49,949 nt of DNA from positions 146,744 through 196,692 of the forward strand of contig DAHH01000003.1 of assembly GCA_002498385.1 (NCBI GenBank), given 5' to 3'. Positions within the stretch are counted from its first letter, which is position 1, and every line of letters starts with the position of its first letter. Shown here piece after piece: positions 8,306 to 16,454 of this stretch. Below the pieces are notes generated by a model. The model saw only the letters and a list, made by a program, of their open reading frames with translations. It made no database searches and was not told the origin of the DNA. The DNA comes from Methanobacterium sp. UBA410. Lineage in GTDB: Archaea > Methanobacteriota > Methanobacteria > Methanobacteriales > Methanobacteriaceae. The position numbers and the translations under genes were made by a program.

Positions 8306-10144
8306 ATGGATAAAATGCGTATTTCATTCATTTTTCTCCTTTTAATCTCATTTTCAATGTGTACATGTGTTTACGCAGCTGATTCTTCCTACTCCATGCC
8401 TAGCATGCACACGGATCTCTTCGTGCAGGACGATGGAAGCCTCCACGTGAAGGAAATGATACATTACTCCTTTTCAGGAACATACCATGGAGTTTACAGG
8501 GACATACCCCTATCGAACGGCCAGTCCATTGAAAACATAAAAGTAAATACTCAGGGGGCCTACTCAAGTTACCAGGTTACGAACAATGGAACCCAGGAAC
8601 GCATAACCATTTACCTCTTCTCTGACCCTGGGAAGACCACACCCATCACAGATGCAGACGTGAACGTTACACTTGAGTACAATTTTCTCCAGGGAATAAA
8701 GATCTACAACGACGTTGCCGACCTCCAGTACAAGCTCTGGGGCGAAGAATGGCAGGTACCCGTTAGTCAGTTAACAGCAAGCGTGCACCTCAAATCGAAT
8801 CAGGGAGTGGAGTACTGGTTGAATCCACCCTACTTTGCCAAGCAGTCAGGCTGGAATGGAAACGTTTTTGAGGTGAGCACCAACGGGCTTGATAAGGGCG
8901 AGTACTTCGAGGTGAGGATGGCCATACCCAGAAGCCAGTTTGCATCCAACCCTCAAAATGGGGTTATAATAAACAAGGACGGCCTTACAACCATTGAAAA
9001 AATCCAAAATGACTACCAAAACTCTTTAAACTTCCAGAACGCACTGAACTACCTTTTAACGGTTGTAATGATACTGTTACTGTTCATACCACTTCTAATA
9101 TATATGAAACTTGGAAGAGAACCTAAAATTGATTATAGGGCAGAGTACGAACGAGATATTCCAGCAGATGATCCTCCAGCAGTTGTAAATGCAATATGCG
9201 TTCATGGAGTCTCAAAAGGCATAGGGGAACCTGACATGAACGGTTTCAGGGCAACGATCATGGATCTCATAAACAGGGGCTACCTCCAGATTGGAAGGGT
9301 TGAGAAGGAGAAAAGCTTTAAAGACAACATTCTGGGAAAGATAATAAATCAAGCACCTAAAAAGTCGGTTTACCTCCAGTTTAACGATGAAAAAGACTTT
9401 TCAAAGCTTGAAAACTTTGAGATGGATGTTGTGAATATCCTGCGTCAGTTCGAAGTGGAAGGCAAGATCAAACTGGAAGATATGAACAGGGATCTAAAAG
9501 AGCAGGATGTGGCTGAAAGGTTCAGGAACAACTACGACACGTGGGAGTACGACCTTAAAAAGAGATTTTTAACAGACGAAGATTTAAACCAGATATTTGA
9601 TAAAAAAGGGGACAGTTACCTCAAAATATACGCGGTTTCAGGGCTAATTCTGGCTGTTATCGCAGGAATAATGACCTTTGGAAGTTCCCTGCCATCTTCA
9701 AGGTATCCTCTCTATGCTGCAGTTGCACTGGGAGTTGTGGCTTTAATATCCCTTAAACTGCCTGAAGGCATAGCAGGAAGATGGACAACTTATGGTGAGG
9801 AGTACGATGCCAAATGGAAAAACTTCAGGAAATACCTGAAGGACTTCAGCCTCATAAAGGAGTACCCGCCAGAGTCCATTGCAGTGTGGAACAGGTACCT
9901 GGTCTATGCAACGGCCCTTGGAGTTGCAGAAAATGTGAGAAAGGCCATGGAGATAAACCTTCCAAAGGAGGACCTCGAGGTGAACGACATTTACTTATTC
10001 CACTACTACGGGGGTTACATGCTCCTGAACTCTGCCTTAAATGCAGGAATGACCACAGGATTGAATTCAGACGCTGTTGATGGTCTTGGTGGATTTGGAG
10101 ATATAGGTGGTGGATTTGGAGGTGGAGGTGGTGGAGCTTTCTGA
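8306..10144 (+). CDS. DUF2207 domain membrane protein with Gly-rich C-terminus
   Basis: A 612-residue protein with a cleavable-type signal sequence (about 1-25, ending CVYA-A), an extracytoplasmic DUF2207 beta-rich domain (about 30-240), a transmembrane helix (about 247-268), a cytoplasmic region, two further hydrophobic helices (about 437-480) and a Gly-rich tail GGFGDIGGGFGGGGGGAF. This layout is characteristic of DUF2207 proteins, whose function is unknown. GAGGTG lies 6 nt before the ATG. It follows lemA with a 10-base gap and is presumably co-transcribed. Nothing appears truncated. Confidence 0.9.
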   Translation: MDKMRISFIFLLLISFSMCTCVYAADSSYSMPSMHTDLFVQDDGSLHVKEMIHYSFSGTYHGVYRDIPLSNGQSIENIKVNTQGAYSSYQVTNNGTQERITIYLFSDPGKTTPITDADVNVTLEYNFLQGIKIYNDVADLQYKLWGEEWQVPVSQLTASVHLKSNQGVEYWLNPPYFAKQSGWNGNVFEVSTNGLDKGEYFEVRMAIPRSQFASNPQNGVIINKDGLTTIEKIQNDYQNSLNFQNALNYLLTVVMILLLFIPLLIYMKLGREPKIDYRAEYERDIPADDPPAVVNAICVHGVSKGIGEPDMNGFRATIMDLINRGYLQIGRVEKEKSFKDNILGKIINQAPKKSVYLQFNDEKDFSKLENFEMDVVNILRQFEVEGKIKLEDMNRDLKEQDVAERFRNNYDTWEYDLKKRFLTDEDLNQIFDKKGDSYLKIYAVSGLILAVIAGIMTFGSSLPSSRYPLYAAVALGVVALISLKLPEGIAGRWTTYGEEYDAKWKNFRKYLKDFSLIKEYPPESIAVWNRYLVYATALGVAENVRKAMEINLPKEDLEVNDIYLFHYYGGYMLLNSALNAGMTTGLNSDAVDGLGGFGDIGGGFGGGGGGAF

Positions 10145-10481
10145 TCTCACCTTAAACCACCTTTTTTTATGGATCATTTTTTTTTCAGATACCCCTCTTT
10201 TAGGTTCTCATTTTTTAAAATCTCTTTTTAACCCTTAATCTCTATAATAATCATTATTCATGCTTATTTGCCTCTTAAAAAATTTTTAATTGTTTATATA
10301 CTAAAAATGAATCACATGATAAAAAAATAAAAGTTATCCTTTGATAAAGTTCATCAAATTTCTGGAATTAGCAGTATTATCCATAAAAATTTCCAGGTGG
10401 AACCAAAAAATTTTAAAAAAGCACTTTACTTACATCAAAATTCCCAACAAATTTTTAAAGGAGCTTGTACTACCCATTAAC
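10145..10481. promoter_or_regulatory. Promoter and long leader of the cfbB/cbiA gene
   Basis: A TATA-like element (GTTTATATACTAAAA, about 10283-10297) precedes a roughly 150-base leader before the chosen start at 10482. The leader keeps the coding frame open from 10341, but the sequence there is Lys/Ile-rich and unlike the family, so I treat it as untranslated. No cobalamin riboswitch core was recognised. Confidence 0.4.
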
Positions 10482-11840
10482 ATGAGAGTAATCCTTGCAG
10501 GAACAGGAAGTGCAGTGGGTAAGACAACCATTTCAACTGGAATAATGAGGGCCCTTTCAAATAAATGCAGTGTCCAACCATTTAAGGTGGGTCCAGACTA
10601 CATAGACCCAACATACCACAGCCTTGCAACTGGAAACAGGTCAAGGAATTTGGACTCGTTTTTCATGTCACCCGGCCAGATCAGGGAGACAGTGGAGAGG
10701 GGCCTGAAGGTTTCAAAATCCAAAATTGGAATAATTGAAGGTGTGAGGGGATTATATGAAGGTATAAGCCCTGTGAACGATGTTGGAAGTACTGCTGCCA
10801 TTGCAAAGGCACTTGATGCTCCGGTTGTGCTTATTTTAAACTCAAGAAGCCTTGTAAGAAGTGCTGCAGCCATAGTCCTGGGCTTTAAAAACCTGGACCC
10901 CAAGATCAGGGTTGAGGGAGTTATACTGAACCAGGTAAAGAACAAAAACCACTACCTCAAAACCAAGAAGGCCATTGAAACCCTGGTGAAAACCCCCGTT
11001 ATCGGTGGAGTACCACGTGATGACTCCCTAAAGGTTGAGAGCAGACACCTTGGCCTGGTACCTGCAGTTGAAAGGGAGAGCATACTTCAATCTATAGAAA
11101 AATGGGGCCGGGTGATGGAGGAGTACATAGACCTCGATGCCCTGCTTGCCATAATGAAAGGTGCAGGAAAACTTCCAGGGGAGAGGGAAAAACTCTGGAA
11201 CGTGAAAAACCATCAGAAGGTTAGGGTGGGTGTTGCAATGGATGAGGCATTCAACTTTTACTACCCGGAGAACCTGGAGGCTATGGAGGCCAACAATGCA
11301 GAGCTGGTCCAATTCAGTCCACTCCATGATGAAGAAGTACCAGATGTTGACGCCCTCTACATTGGTGGAGGTTACCCAGAAATATTTGAAAAGGAACTTG
11401 AATCCAACATGACAATGCGCAGGTCTGTTAAAAAATTTCATGAAGATGAGAGGCCGATCTATGCAGAGTGTGGAGGTTTGATGTACCTCACAAGATCCAT
11501 AAACAGTAGAAAGATGTGCAATGTTTTTAACTACGATTCGTGCATGACCAGAAAACCCCAGGCCTTAAGTTACGTGGTTGCAGAGTCTGTAAATGATAAC
11601 GTAGCCCTTAAAAAGGGTGAAAAATTTAGGGGACACGAGTTCCACTACTCGAAGGTGGATCTAAACCCTGGAAGGTCAAAACCAGAATTTGCCTTCAGGA
11701 TCCTCAGAGGAAGGGGAATCACAGGTTCAATGGACGGTTTGATGAGCAAAAACACCGTTGCAAGCTACGTGCATGCACACATTGCAGCCTGTCCCAGTTT
11801 TGCGTCCAACTTCACCTCAAGTGCAGCGAACCTATGTTGA
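10482..11840 (+). CDS. cfbB: Cobyrinate / Ni-sirohydrochlorin a,c-diamide synthase (CbiA/CfbB family)
   Basis: Glutamine- and ATP-dependent amidation of the a and c carboxylates of a corrinoid or of Ni-sirohydrochlorin; methanogen members are credited with both B12 and F430 steps. From the chosen ATG it is 452 residues, normal for the family. Visible: P-loop GTGSAVGKT (7-15), KVGPDYIDPTYH (35-46), the family segment SRNLDSFF, and a C-terminal class I-type GATase domain with nucleophile C330 in YAECGGLMYL and histidine in SYVHAHI (H431/H433). The frame stays open 47 codons upstream, but the family N-terminus MRVILAGTGS begins at 10482. An AAAGGAG lies rather far (about 18 nt) upstream. The cbiA-versus-cfbB role cannot be settled from sequence alone; cfbD is 19 kb away. 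Confidence 0.85.
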   Translation: MRVILAGTGSAVGKTTISTGIMRALSNKCSVQPFKVGPDYIDPTYHSLATGNRSRNLDSFFMSPGQIRETVERGLKVSKSKIGIIEGVRGLYEGISPVNDVGSTAAIAKALDAPVVLILNSRSLVRSAAAIVLGFKNLDPKIRVEGVILNQVKNKNHYLKTKKAIETLVKTPVIGGVPRDDSLKVESRHLGLVPAVERESILQSIEKWGRVMEEYIDLDALLAIMKGAGKLPGEREKLWNVKNHQKVRVGVAMDEAFNFYYPENLEAMEANNAELVQFSPLHDEEVPDVDALYIGGGYPEIFEKELESNMTMRRSVKKFHEDERPIYAECGGLMYLTRSINSRKMCNVFNYDSCMTRKPQALSYVVAESVNDNVALKKGEKFRGHEFHYSKVDLNPGRSKPEFAFRILRGRGITGSMDGLMSKNTVASYVHAHIAACPSFASNFTSSAANLC

Positions 11841-11900
11841 GATGAGTTTATTAATTTCAAGGTTTCTAGGATCTTTAACACCATAAGTTTAAGAAAAATA

Positions 11901-11940
11901 TTATATCATTAAGGAGAAAATTATATCATTAAGGAGAAAA
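11901..11940. repeat. Exact 20-bp tandem duplication containing the Shine-Dalgarno
   Basis: The unit TTATATCATTAAGGAGAAAA occurs twice with no gap, immediately before the ATG at 11943. Each copy contains AAGGAG, so the gene has two ribosome-binding sequences, at about 8 and 28 nt from the start. Confidence 0.95.
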
Positions 11941-11942
11941 AC

Positions 11943-13013
11943 ATGAAAATAGCAGTCACAGCTGAAATGGCACCTGCAAAAGCATTTATACCCATAATAA
12001 AACAACTAGATGCTGAAATTATATGTCTGACCCACAGCCATGGAGTTGAGGAACTCATGGGTCGCTACTGCAGCGAAGTACACAGCATAGGTAAAAGCAG
12101 GGGACAGGGCGCTCAGAAGCGATCCAACGCAAAAATAGCTTCCCTGGTTTTTAAAGATATCTGGAGCACTGTAAAATCGCTTCGAGGAAAGAACGTAGAC
12201 ATGCTCCTCACGTGTGGAAATGCGGGAGACGTTAGAAAAGGAATTGCAGCTTCAAAACTCCTCAGAATCCCAACCCTGCACATTGAACAGGACATATACA
12301 ACCCCATAGAAATGATAGCCTTCTCAAACCTCATAACGGTACCTTCAGATGATTATAAAAACCTTGTAGTGGAAAAGTACGGATTCAAAAACGTCAGGGT
12401 GATTGAAGGGTATCCAATGGCATCTTATGTCAGCGAACTTAAGTTAGACGATGTTAATGAAGTTAAAACCCGTTACGGACTTGATGAATTTCTGGTGCTG
12501 GTGTTCGGAGGGGATGTGAAGGGCGAGGACATTCCAGGTATAATAAAAGACGTTGAAACACTTGAAAGGGATGTTCTGGTTGTTCCATTCAGGTTCGATG
12601 CAGATTACGTGCGCAGCTGCGTGGTGTCTCCAAATTTAAGGGTTCTGGATGGATATGTTGACCTTCCAGGCTTCATGAAAGCCTCATCAGGCATTATATA
12701 TGCCGCAGGAATGGGTTTAACCATAGAAGCCGGGGTTCTTAAGGTTCCTGCAGTTAAGGTGGCGGGTTTCCACAGAAAACATGCAAGTGTTGACCTTGCA
12801 CAGGAACTGGGCATAGAAATAGCTGAGGTAGGCAAGATAGCCAATGCAGTTAACAGTATGAAGGTTCCAAGGGGAGATTGGCTGATTGAAGGTGGGAAAA
12901 AGGCAGCTTCAAATGTTGTCGAGCTTATAAACAACTTTGAAACTGAAAAAGGCCATAATGGTGGATATTCAAGTATGCGAAGGATATGGGCTGCTCGTTC
13001 AGAGTTTCGATGA
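11943..13013 (+). CDS. GT-B-fold protein related to UDP-GlcNAc 2-epimerase/MurG-type enzymes, function unknown
   Basis: A 356-residue cytosolic protein with a two-domain Rossmann organisation. The N-terminal half holds LLTCGNAGDVRKGIAA, LHIEQDIYNP and SNLITVPSDDY; the C-terminal half holds LVLVFGGDVKGED, then GFMKASSGIIYAAGMGLTIEAGVLKVPAVKV, which resembles the sugar-nucleotide-binding GGG(S/T)xxxEA region of MurG-type and epimerase-type proteins. I do not recognise a specific family. The start is the ATG 3 bases after a duplicated AAGGAG element. It follows the CfbB/CbiA gene on the same strand after 100 bases, so co-regulation with tetrapyrrole synthesis is possible but unproven. An envelope or glycan role is equally plausible. 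Confidence 0.6.
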   Translation: MKIAVTAEMAPAKAFIPIIKQLDAEIICLTHSHGVEELMGRYCSEVHSIGKSRGQGAQKRSNAKIASLVFKDIWSTVKSLRGKNVDMLLTCGNAGDVRKGIAASKLLRIPTLHIEQDIYNPIEMIAFSNLITVPSDDYKNLVVEKYGFKNVRVIEGYPMASYVSELKLDDVNEVKTRYGLDEFLVLVFGGDVKGEDIPGIIKDVETLERDVLVVPFRFDADYVRSCVVSPNLRVLDGYVDLPGFMKASSGIIYAAGMGLTIEAGVLKVPAVKVAGFHRKHASVDLAQELGIEIAEVGKIANAVNSMKVPRGDWLIEGGKKAASNVVELINNFETEKGHNGGYSSMRRIWAARSEFR

Positions 13014-13313
13014 GTTAGGTAATCTAATATGAACTTCTACTTTTTTGATCGTTGGTTTGTGGATCTTAACTTTTTTTTGTAACGTGGGCAAGGCATACAA
13101 TTTCATTATAAACACGTTTTAAAAAATTTATATGATACTCAAGAAAAAAATTTAAACTTTTTTCTATTCATAAATTTTTCAATGCTTTAACTCCCTTTTA
13201 AGGAGTAAAGGCACGGTTTTTAGGTGCATATGTTGGCAGGCGTGTCACCCTCAAATAGTTAATATTATATGTTATAAAAGTATTATTTTATTAATAAAAG
13301 TGGGGGTGATAAT
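13014..13313. other. AT-rich gap before the C39 peptidase gene
   Basis: Contains T-runs after the preceding gene, a GC-richer patch at about 13205-13255, a TATA-like run TATGTTATAAAAGTATT (about 13268-13284) and the strong ribosome site GGGGGTGAT before 13314. I see no small ORF or RNA gene in it. Confidence 0.4.
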
Positions 13314-14586
13314 ATGAAAAAATTAACGGTTGTTTTACTGGTTGTTTTCATGATGGGGGTGATGCCAGCATTTGCAGTTTCTGTTTCTGGAGGAAATCAA
13401 TTAAATGACCCTTTTATAGTTAAAGGGAAGGCAATTTATGATGGGACAGTTGAAACAATCCTTGAACAGCAAAATAATAGTTTTGGTATACATTCTCAAA
13501 AAGATCAATTTAGTGGTGTGTATTTGTCAAGTAATGGTCAAGAACAGTTAAATGATTCAAGTTTTGGGTTACATTCCAATAATAAAAGGGTTGCTATGGC
13601 ACATACGGAGAATGTTTTTCGGGATATGAACAGTTTAGATCTCAGTTCCATCAGTACAACATTTACTTGTGGGATTACTAATGAAAGTGTTAATAGAAAT
13701 ATTGAGGCAGTGAATGAACTTACATTAGAAAAAAAACACGACTGGCATCTTAATGCAGACTACTACATATACATGTGGCCCTGCTGCGCTTGCAACAGCC
13801 ATGCAAAACATGGGGATCAATACGTCAGAGATGGAAATAGCTGAGCTTGCAGGTACCGATGAAAATGGTACATTGATGTACGGTCTTCAACATGCCGCCC
13901 AAGTGAAAGGTTTAAACACAATTGGTATGAAATTATCGTTAGATGATCTTAAAACTAACAATGTAGTATACCTCAATATTGATGGTACTTTCCATTACAG
14001 TGTTGTGCGTGAAGTAAGCAAGGGGGATGTTTCATTGGAGGATCCCTAACTTGGAAATATCAAAATGAGCAAGGAACGATTTCTGGAGGTTTATACTGGA
14101 TATGCGCTCATTTTAAGTGTTCCATGCACTGTGGTGGGCACCAACAATGCCACAATTGCTGTTAACAGAACAGGTCAGATAGACTTAAGAAATCAAAATC
14201 AAGACTTTAATACAATAACTGCAGTGGCATCTGGTGAAAACAGACCTAACCCCACCAGTAATGGAAACCTCCCTACAAGTAATGGATCCAGTACAGATCC
14301 GGTAGTCTTACAGGCCAATATTTTAACAACTGAAGAGATGGAGGGTATCAAAGGTAAAGGAATGATATACGTGTGGAGGTATGGAAAGTATTATACTTGG
14401 AGTCACTGGCGTTACGGAATTTATCATCCTATAGGTTTTAGTTTTGATGGTAATAAAATCTATTATTTTACTTTAAAAGGATGGCATTGGGAATACTATT
14501 GGGGACCTGAATATGGGTGGTATAAAAAGAAGATATGGTACTCTTCACACATGACATTACCAAGTAATTTCGCAGGATATGCTTAA
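13314..14586 (+). pseudogene. Secreted C39-family cysteine peptidase, disrupted by frameshifts
   Basis: Three open frames together make one protein of about 420 residues: a signal peptide (about 1-22, ending PAFA), a Ser/Asn-rich spacer, a C39 peptidase domain and a C-terminal extension. The catalytic Cys is in TYTCGPAALATAMQ (codon 13774-13776), the His in GTFHYSVV and the Asp in SLEDP. The frame slips by one base near 13749-13753 (removing one A of TTAATG restores HDWHLMQTTTYTCGP). At 14045-14062 an extra C followed by a missing G produces a TAA stop; the restored text would read DPNLGNIKMSKERF. The C-terminal extension contains a double-glycine-leader-like motif and an aromatic-rich end. 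Lesions sit in short homopolymers, so sequencing error is a real alternative to decay. C39 enzymes cleave after Gly-Gly leaders. Confidence 0.75.
14323..14358 (+). other. Double-glycine-leader-like motif inside the C39 protein
   Basis: Encodes LTTEEMEGIKGK. Aligned to the C39 leader consensus (L at -12, S/T at -11, E at -8, L/M at -7, I at -4, G at -2, G/A/S at -1) it matches every anchor except position -1, where Lys replaces Gly; a Gly follows at +1. The downstream segment is rich in Trp and Tyr. Whether it is a self-cleavage site is inference. Confidence 0.5.
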
Positions 14587-14598
14587 GGACGGATTAAA

Positions 14599-15099
14599 AT
14601 GGAAAAAAAGACCAAAATCTTGGTGGGAATTGTAATTTTGGCGGTTATAGGTTTTGTAAGTTATGGCTATATCTTTGGGCTGTCTTTTGAGATTTTAGGA
14701 ATATCCTTTGAAGGAAAAGAGAGTGATTTTTACCTACCAGCTGCTGCAGGAGATAATGTACCAACTTATAAGAATTCCTGCAGTGAATTAAACATGTATC
14801 AAGTATCAAAGGATCCAGGATCTTTAAATGGGCAAAAAATCAGGGTAACAGGCCAGATACTCAAGAAGGATGAGTTTGTACAGTTTAGTAAGATGAGGAC
14901 ATATTTAGTATTAAAGGTTTCTGGGCTTTCGCCCAATCCATACGTTCTTGTTTCTTACTCAACAACAACGCCATTCAACCAGGGGGACAATTTAACAGTT
15001 TACGGGGAATATTATTATCCTGCACAAGCTGACTCCCCACAGGAAGTAGTAAACAAGGATTTGCCTGGTATCAAAGCAGTGCACCTGGAAAAAGTATAG
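14599..15099 (+). CDS. Membrane-anchored small protein with OB-fold-like domain, hypothetical
   Basis: A 166-residue protein with an N-terminal hydrophobic anchor (about 5-30), then an exported domain. The segment LNGQKIRVTGQILKKDEF ... YLVLKVSG ... FNQGDNLTVYGEYY has the strand pattern of an OB-fold (tRNA_anti-like/NirD-like) domain, common in archaeal exported lipoprotein-like proteins. It starts 12 bases after the C39 gene's stop codon, preceded by AAGGACGG-like sequence, so the two are probably co-transcribed and may act together at the cell surface. I do not recognise a named family. Confidence 0.7.
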   Translation: MEKKTKILVGIVILAVIGFVSYGYIFGLSFEILGISFEGKESDFYLPAAAGDNVPTYKNSCSELNMYQVSKDPGSLNGQKIRVTGQILKKDEFVQFSKMRTYLVLKVSGLSPNPYVLVSYSTTTPFNQGDNLTVYGEYYYPAQADSPQEVVNKDLPGIKAVHLEKV

Positions 15100-15274
15100 A
15101 ATGAACTTTTTTTATTTTTTTTAACTAATTCTACCGCTTTTTTGAGTTTAAAATATATTTAAAGAACTAAAAGTACTTTTGTTAAATATTTAACCTTAAA
15201 AATTCCTTTTTTTGTTAATATTACGTTTTTTAATTCTTTTTTTCCTGTAAATCACCACTACCACCTTAACATAC

Positions 15275-15297
15275 TATAAAAAGTTACCTATAAAAAA
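15275..15297 (+). promoter_or_regulatory. Candidate mtd core promoter
   Basis: Two TATA-like elements, CTATAAAAAG (about 15275-15284) and CCTATAAAAAATT (about 15287-15299), lie 50-75 bases before the mtd start, a plausible distance for an archaeal TATA box with a short leader. Confidence 0.45.
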
Positions 15298-15349
15298 TTA
15301 AATCACAAAATACTTATTAGATCATTGGAATAGCATCCTTGGTGATACA

Positions 15350-16180
15350 ATGGTTGTAAAAATAGGAGTTATTAAATGTGGTAACTTAGGTACCTCTCCT
15401 GTAATTGATTTAATGCTTGATGAGAGGGCTGACAGACCTAATATAAGTGTTAGAACCGTTGGTTCTGGCGCAAAAATGGGCCCAGAAGAAATTGAAGAAG
15501 TAGTACCAAAAGTGGCAGAATCCGAACCGGATTTCGTAATATTCATAAGCCCAAACCCAGCTGCTCCAGGTCCTGCTAAAGCAAGGGAACTATTATCAGC
15601 AATGGACGTACCAGCAATCATAGTTGGGGACGGTCCAGGTGCAAGGGTAAAAGATGAGATGGATGAACAGGGATTAGGATACATACTCGTTAAGGGCGAC
15701 CCAATGATCGGTGCAAGAAGAGAGTTCCTAGACCCAACTGAAATGGCATCATTCAACTCTGACGTTATAAAAGTGCTCGCAGCAACCGGTGCATACAGAT
15801 GCGTTCAGAAAACTCTTGACGCACTAATAGCAACAGCAGAAGCTGGAAAAGCAATAGAAGTTCCAAAACTGATATTAACAAGGGACAAAGCTATAGCAGC
15901 AGCAGAATTCAAGAACCCATACGCAAAAGCTAAAGCAATGGCAGCATACACCATAGCTGAAAAAGTAGCTGACATAGACGTAGAAGGATGCTTCATGACT
16001 AAAGATGCTGAAAAATACATCCCAATAGTTGCATCTTCCCACGAAATGATAGCAGTAGCAGCTAAACTCGCTGTCGAAGCAAGGGAAATCGAGAAAGCAA
16101 ACGACACAGTCCTAAGGACACCACACAGTGGAAAAGGTCAATTGGTTTCAAAAACAGATTTAATGAGCAAACCAGCATAA
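15350..16180 (+). CDS. mtd: F420-dependent methylenetetrahydromethanopterin dehydrogenase
   Basis: Catalyses the reversible reduction of methenyl- to methylene-tetrahydromethanopterin with reduced coenzyme F420, a central step of CO2-reducing methanogenesis in the cytoplasm. The 276-residue protein matches Mtd over its whole length: MVVKIGVIKCGNLGTSPVIDL at the N-terminus (in part), VRTVGSGAKMGPEEIEEV, FVIFISPNPAAPGP and the C-terminal SHEMIAVAAKLAVEAREIEKAND. TTGGTGAT just upstream sets the start. It is monocistronic, with a hairpin terminator behind it. It identifies the host as a methanogen (or a close relative using tetrahydromethanopterin). Confidence 0.97.
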   Translation: MVVKIGVIKCGNLGTSPVIDLMLDERADRPNISVRTVGSGAKMGPEEIEEVVPKVAESEPDFVIFISPNPAAPGPAKARELLSAMDVPAIIVGDGPGARVKDEMDEQGLGYILVKGDPMIGARREFLDPTEMASFNSDVIKVLAATGAYRCVQKTLDALIATAEAGKAIEVPKLILTRDKAIAAAEFKNPYAKAKAMAAYTIAEKVADIDVEGCFMTKDAEKYIPIVASSHEMIAVAAKLAVEAREIEKANDTVLRTPHSGKGQLVSKTDLMSKPA

Positions 16181-16189
16181 GTTTGTTCC

Positions 16190-16225
16190 CGAGCAGTCCC
16201 CAAAGGGCTGCTTTTCTTTTTGTTT
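16190..16225 (+). terminator. Hairpin plus T-run behind mtd
   Basis: GCAGTCCC and GGGCTGC form a stem with one bulged T around a CAAA loop (about 16192-16210), followed by TTTTCTTTTTGTTTTT. It lies 10-40 bases after the mtd stop codon. Confidence 0.7.
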
Positions 16226-16454
16226 TTACTTGTTTTGATTTATTGAATTTAAGAAGATCTTATTTTGATAAATAACTTTTATTGATAGGAAGAATTCATT
16301 TTTATGGATTTATACGCATTATCCTAATTTGCATCTTTAATCAATTAAGAATTTTTAGGTTTCCCTGTTCCACCTTTTAATAGTTAAGCTACTGAGCCAC
16401 TTAAATACAATGTTATCCAAATTAAACTTATTAATACAAGTTCAGGGCCAAATC

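Noticed and set aside
10341..10481. N-terminal extension of the CfbB/CbiA protein by 47 residues
   Set aside because: No ribosome site at 10341, Lys/Ile-rich sequence unlike the family, and the conserved N-terminus MRVILAGTGS begins at 10482.
16410..16454. Upstream start of the HD-domain protein
   Set aside because: The ATG at 16410 overlaps a TATA-like element and has no ribosome site; the sequence becomes protein-like from 16455.
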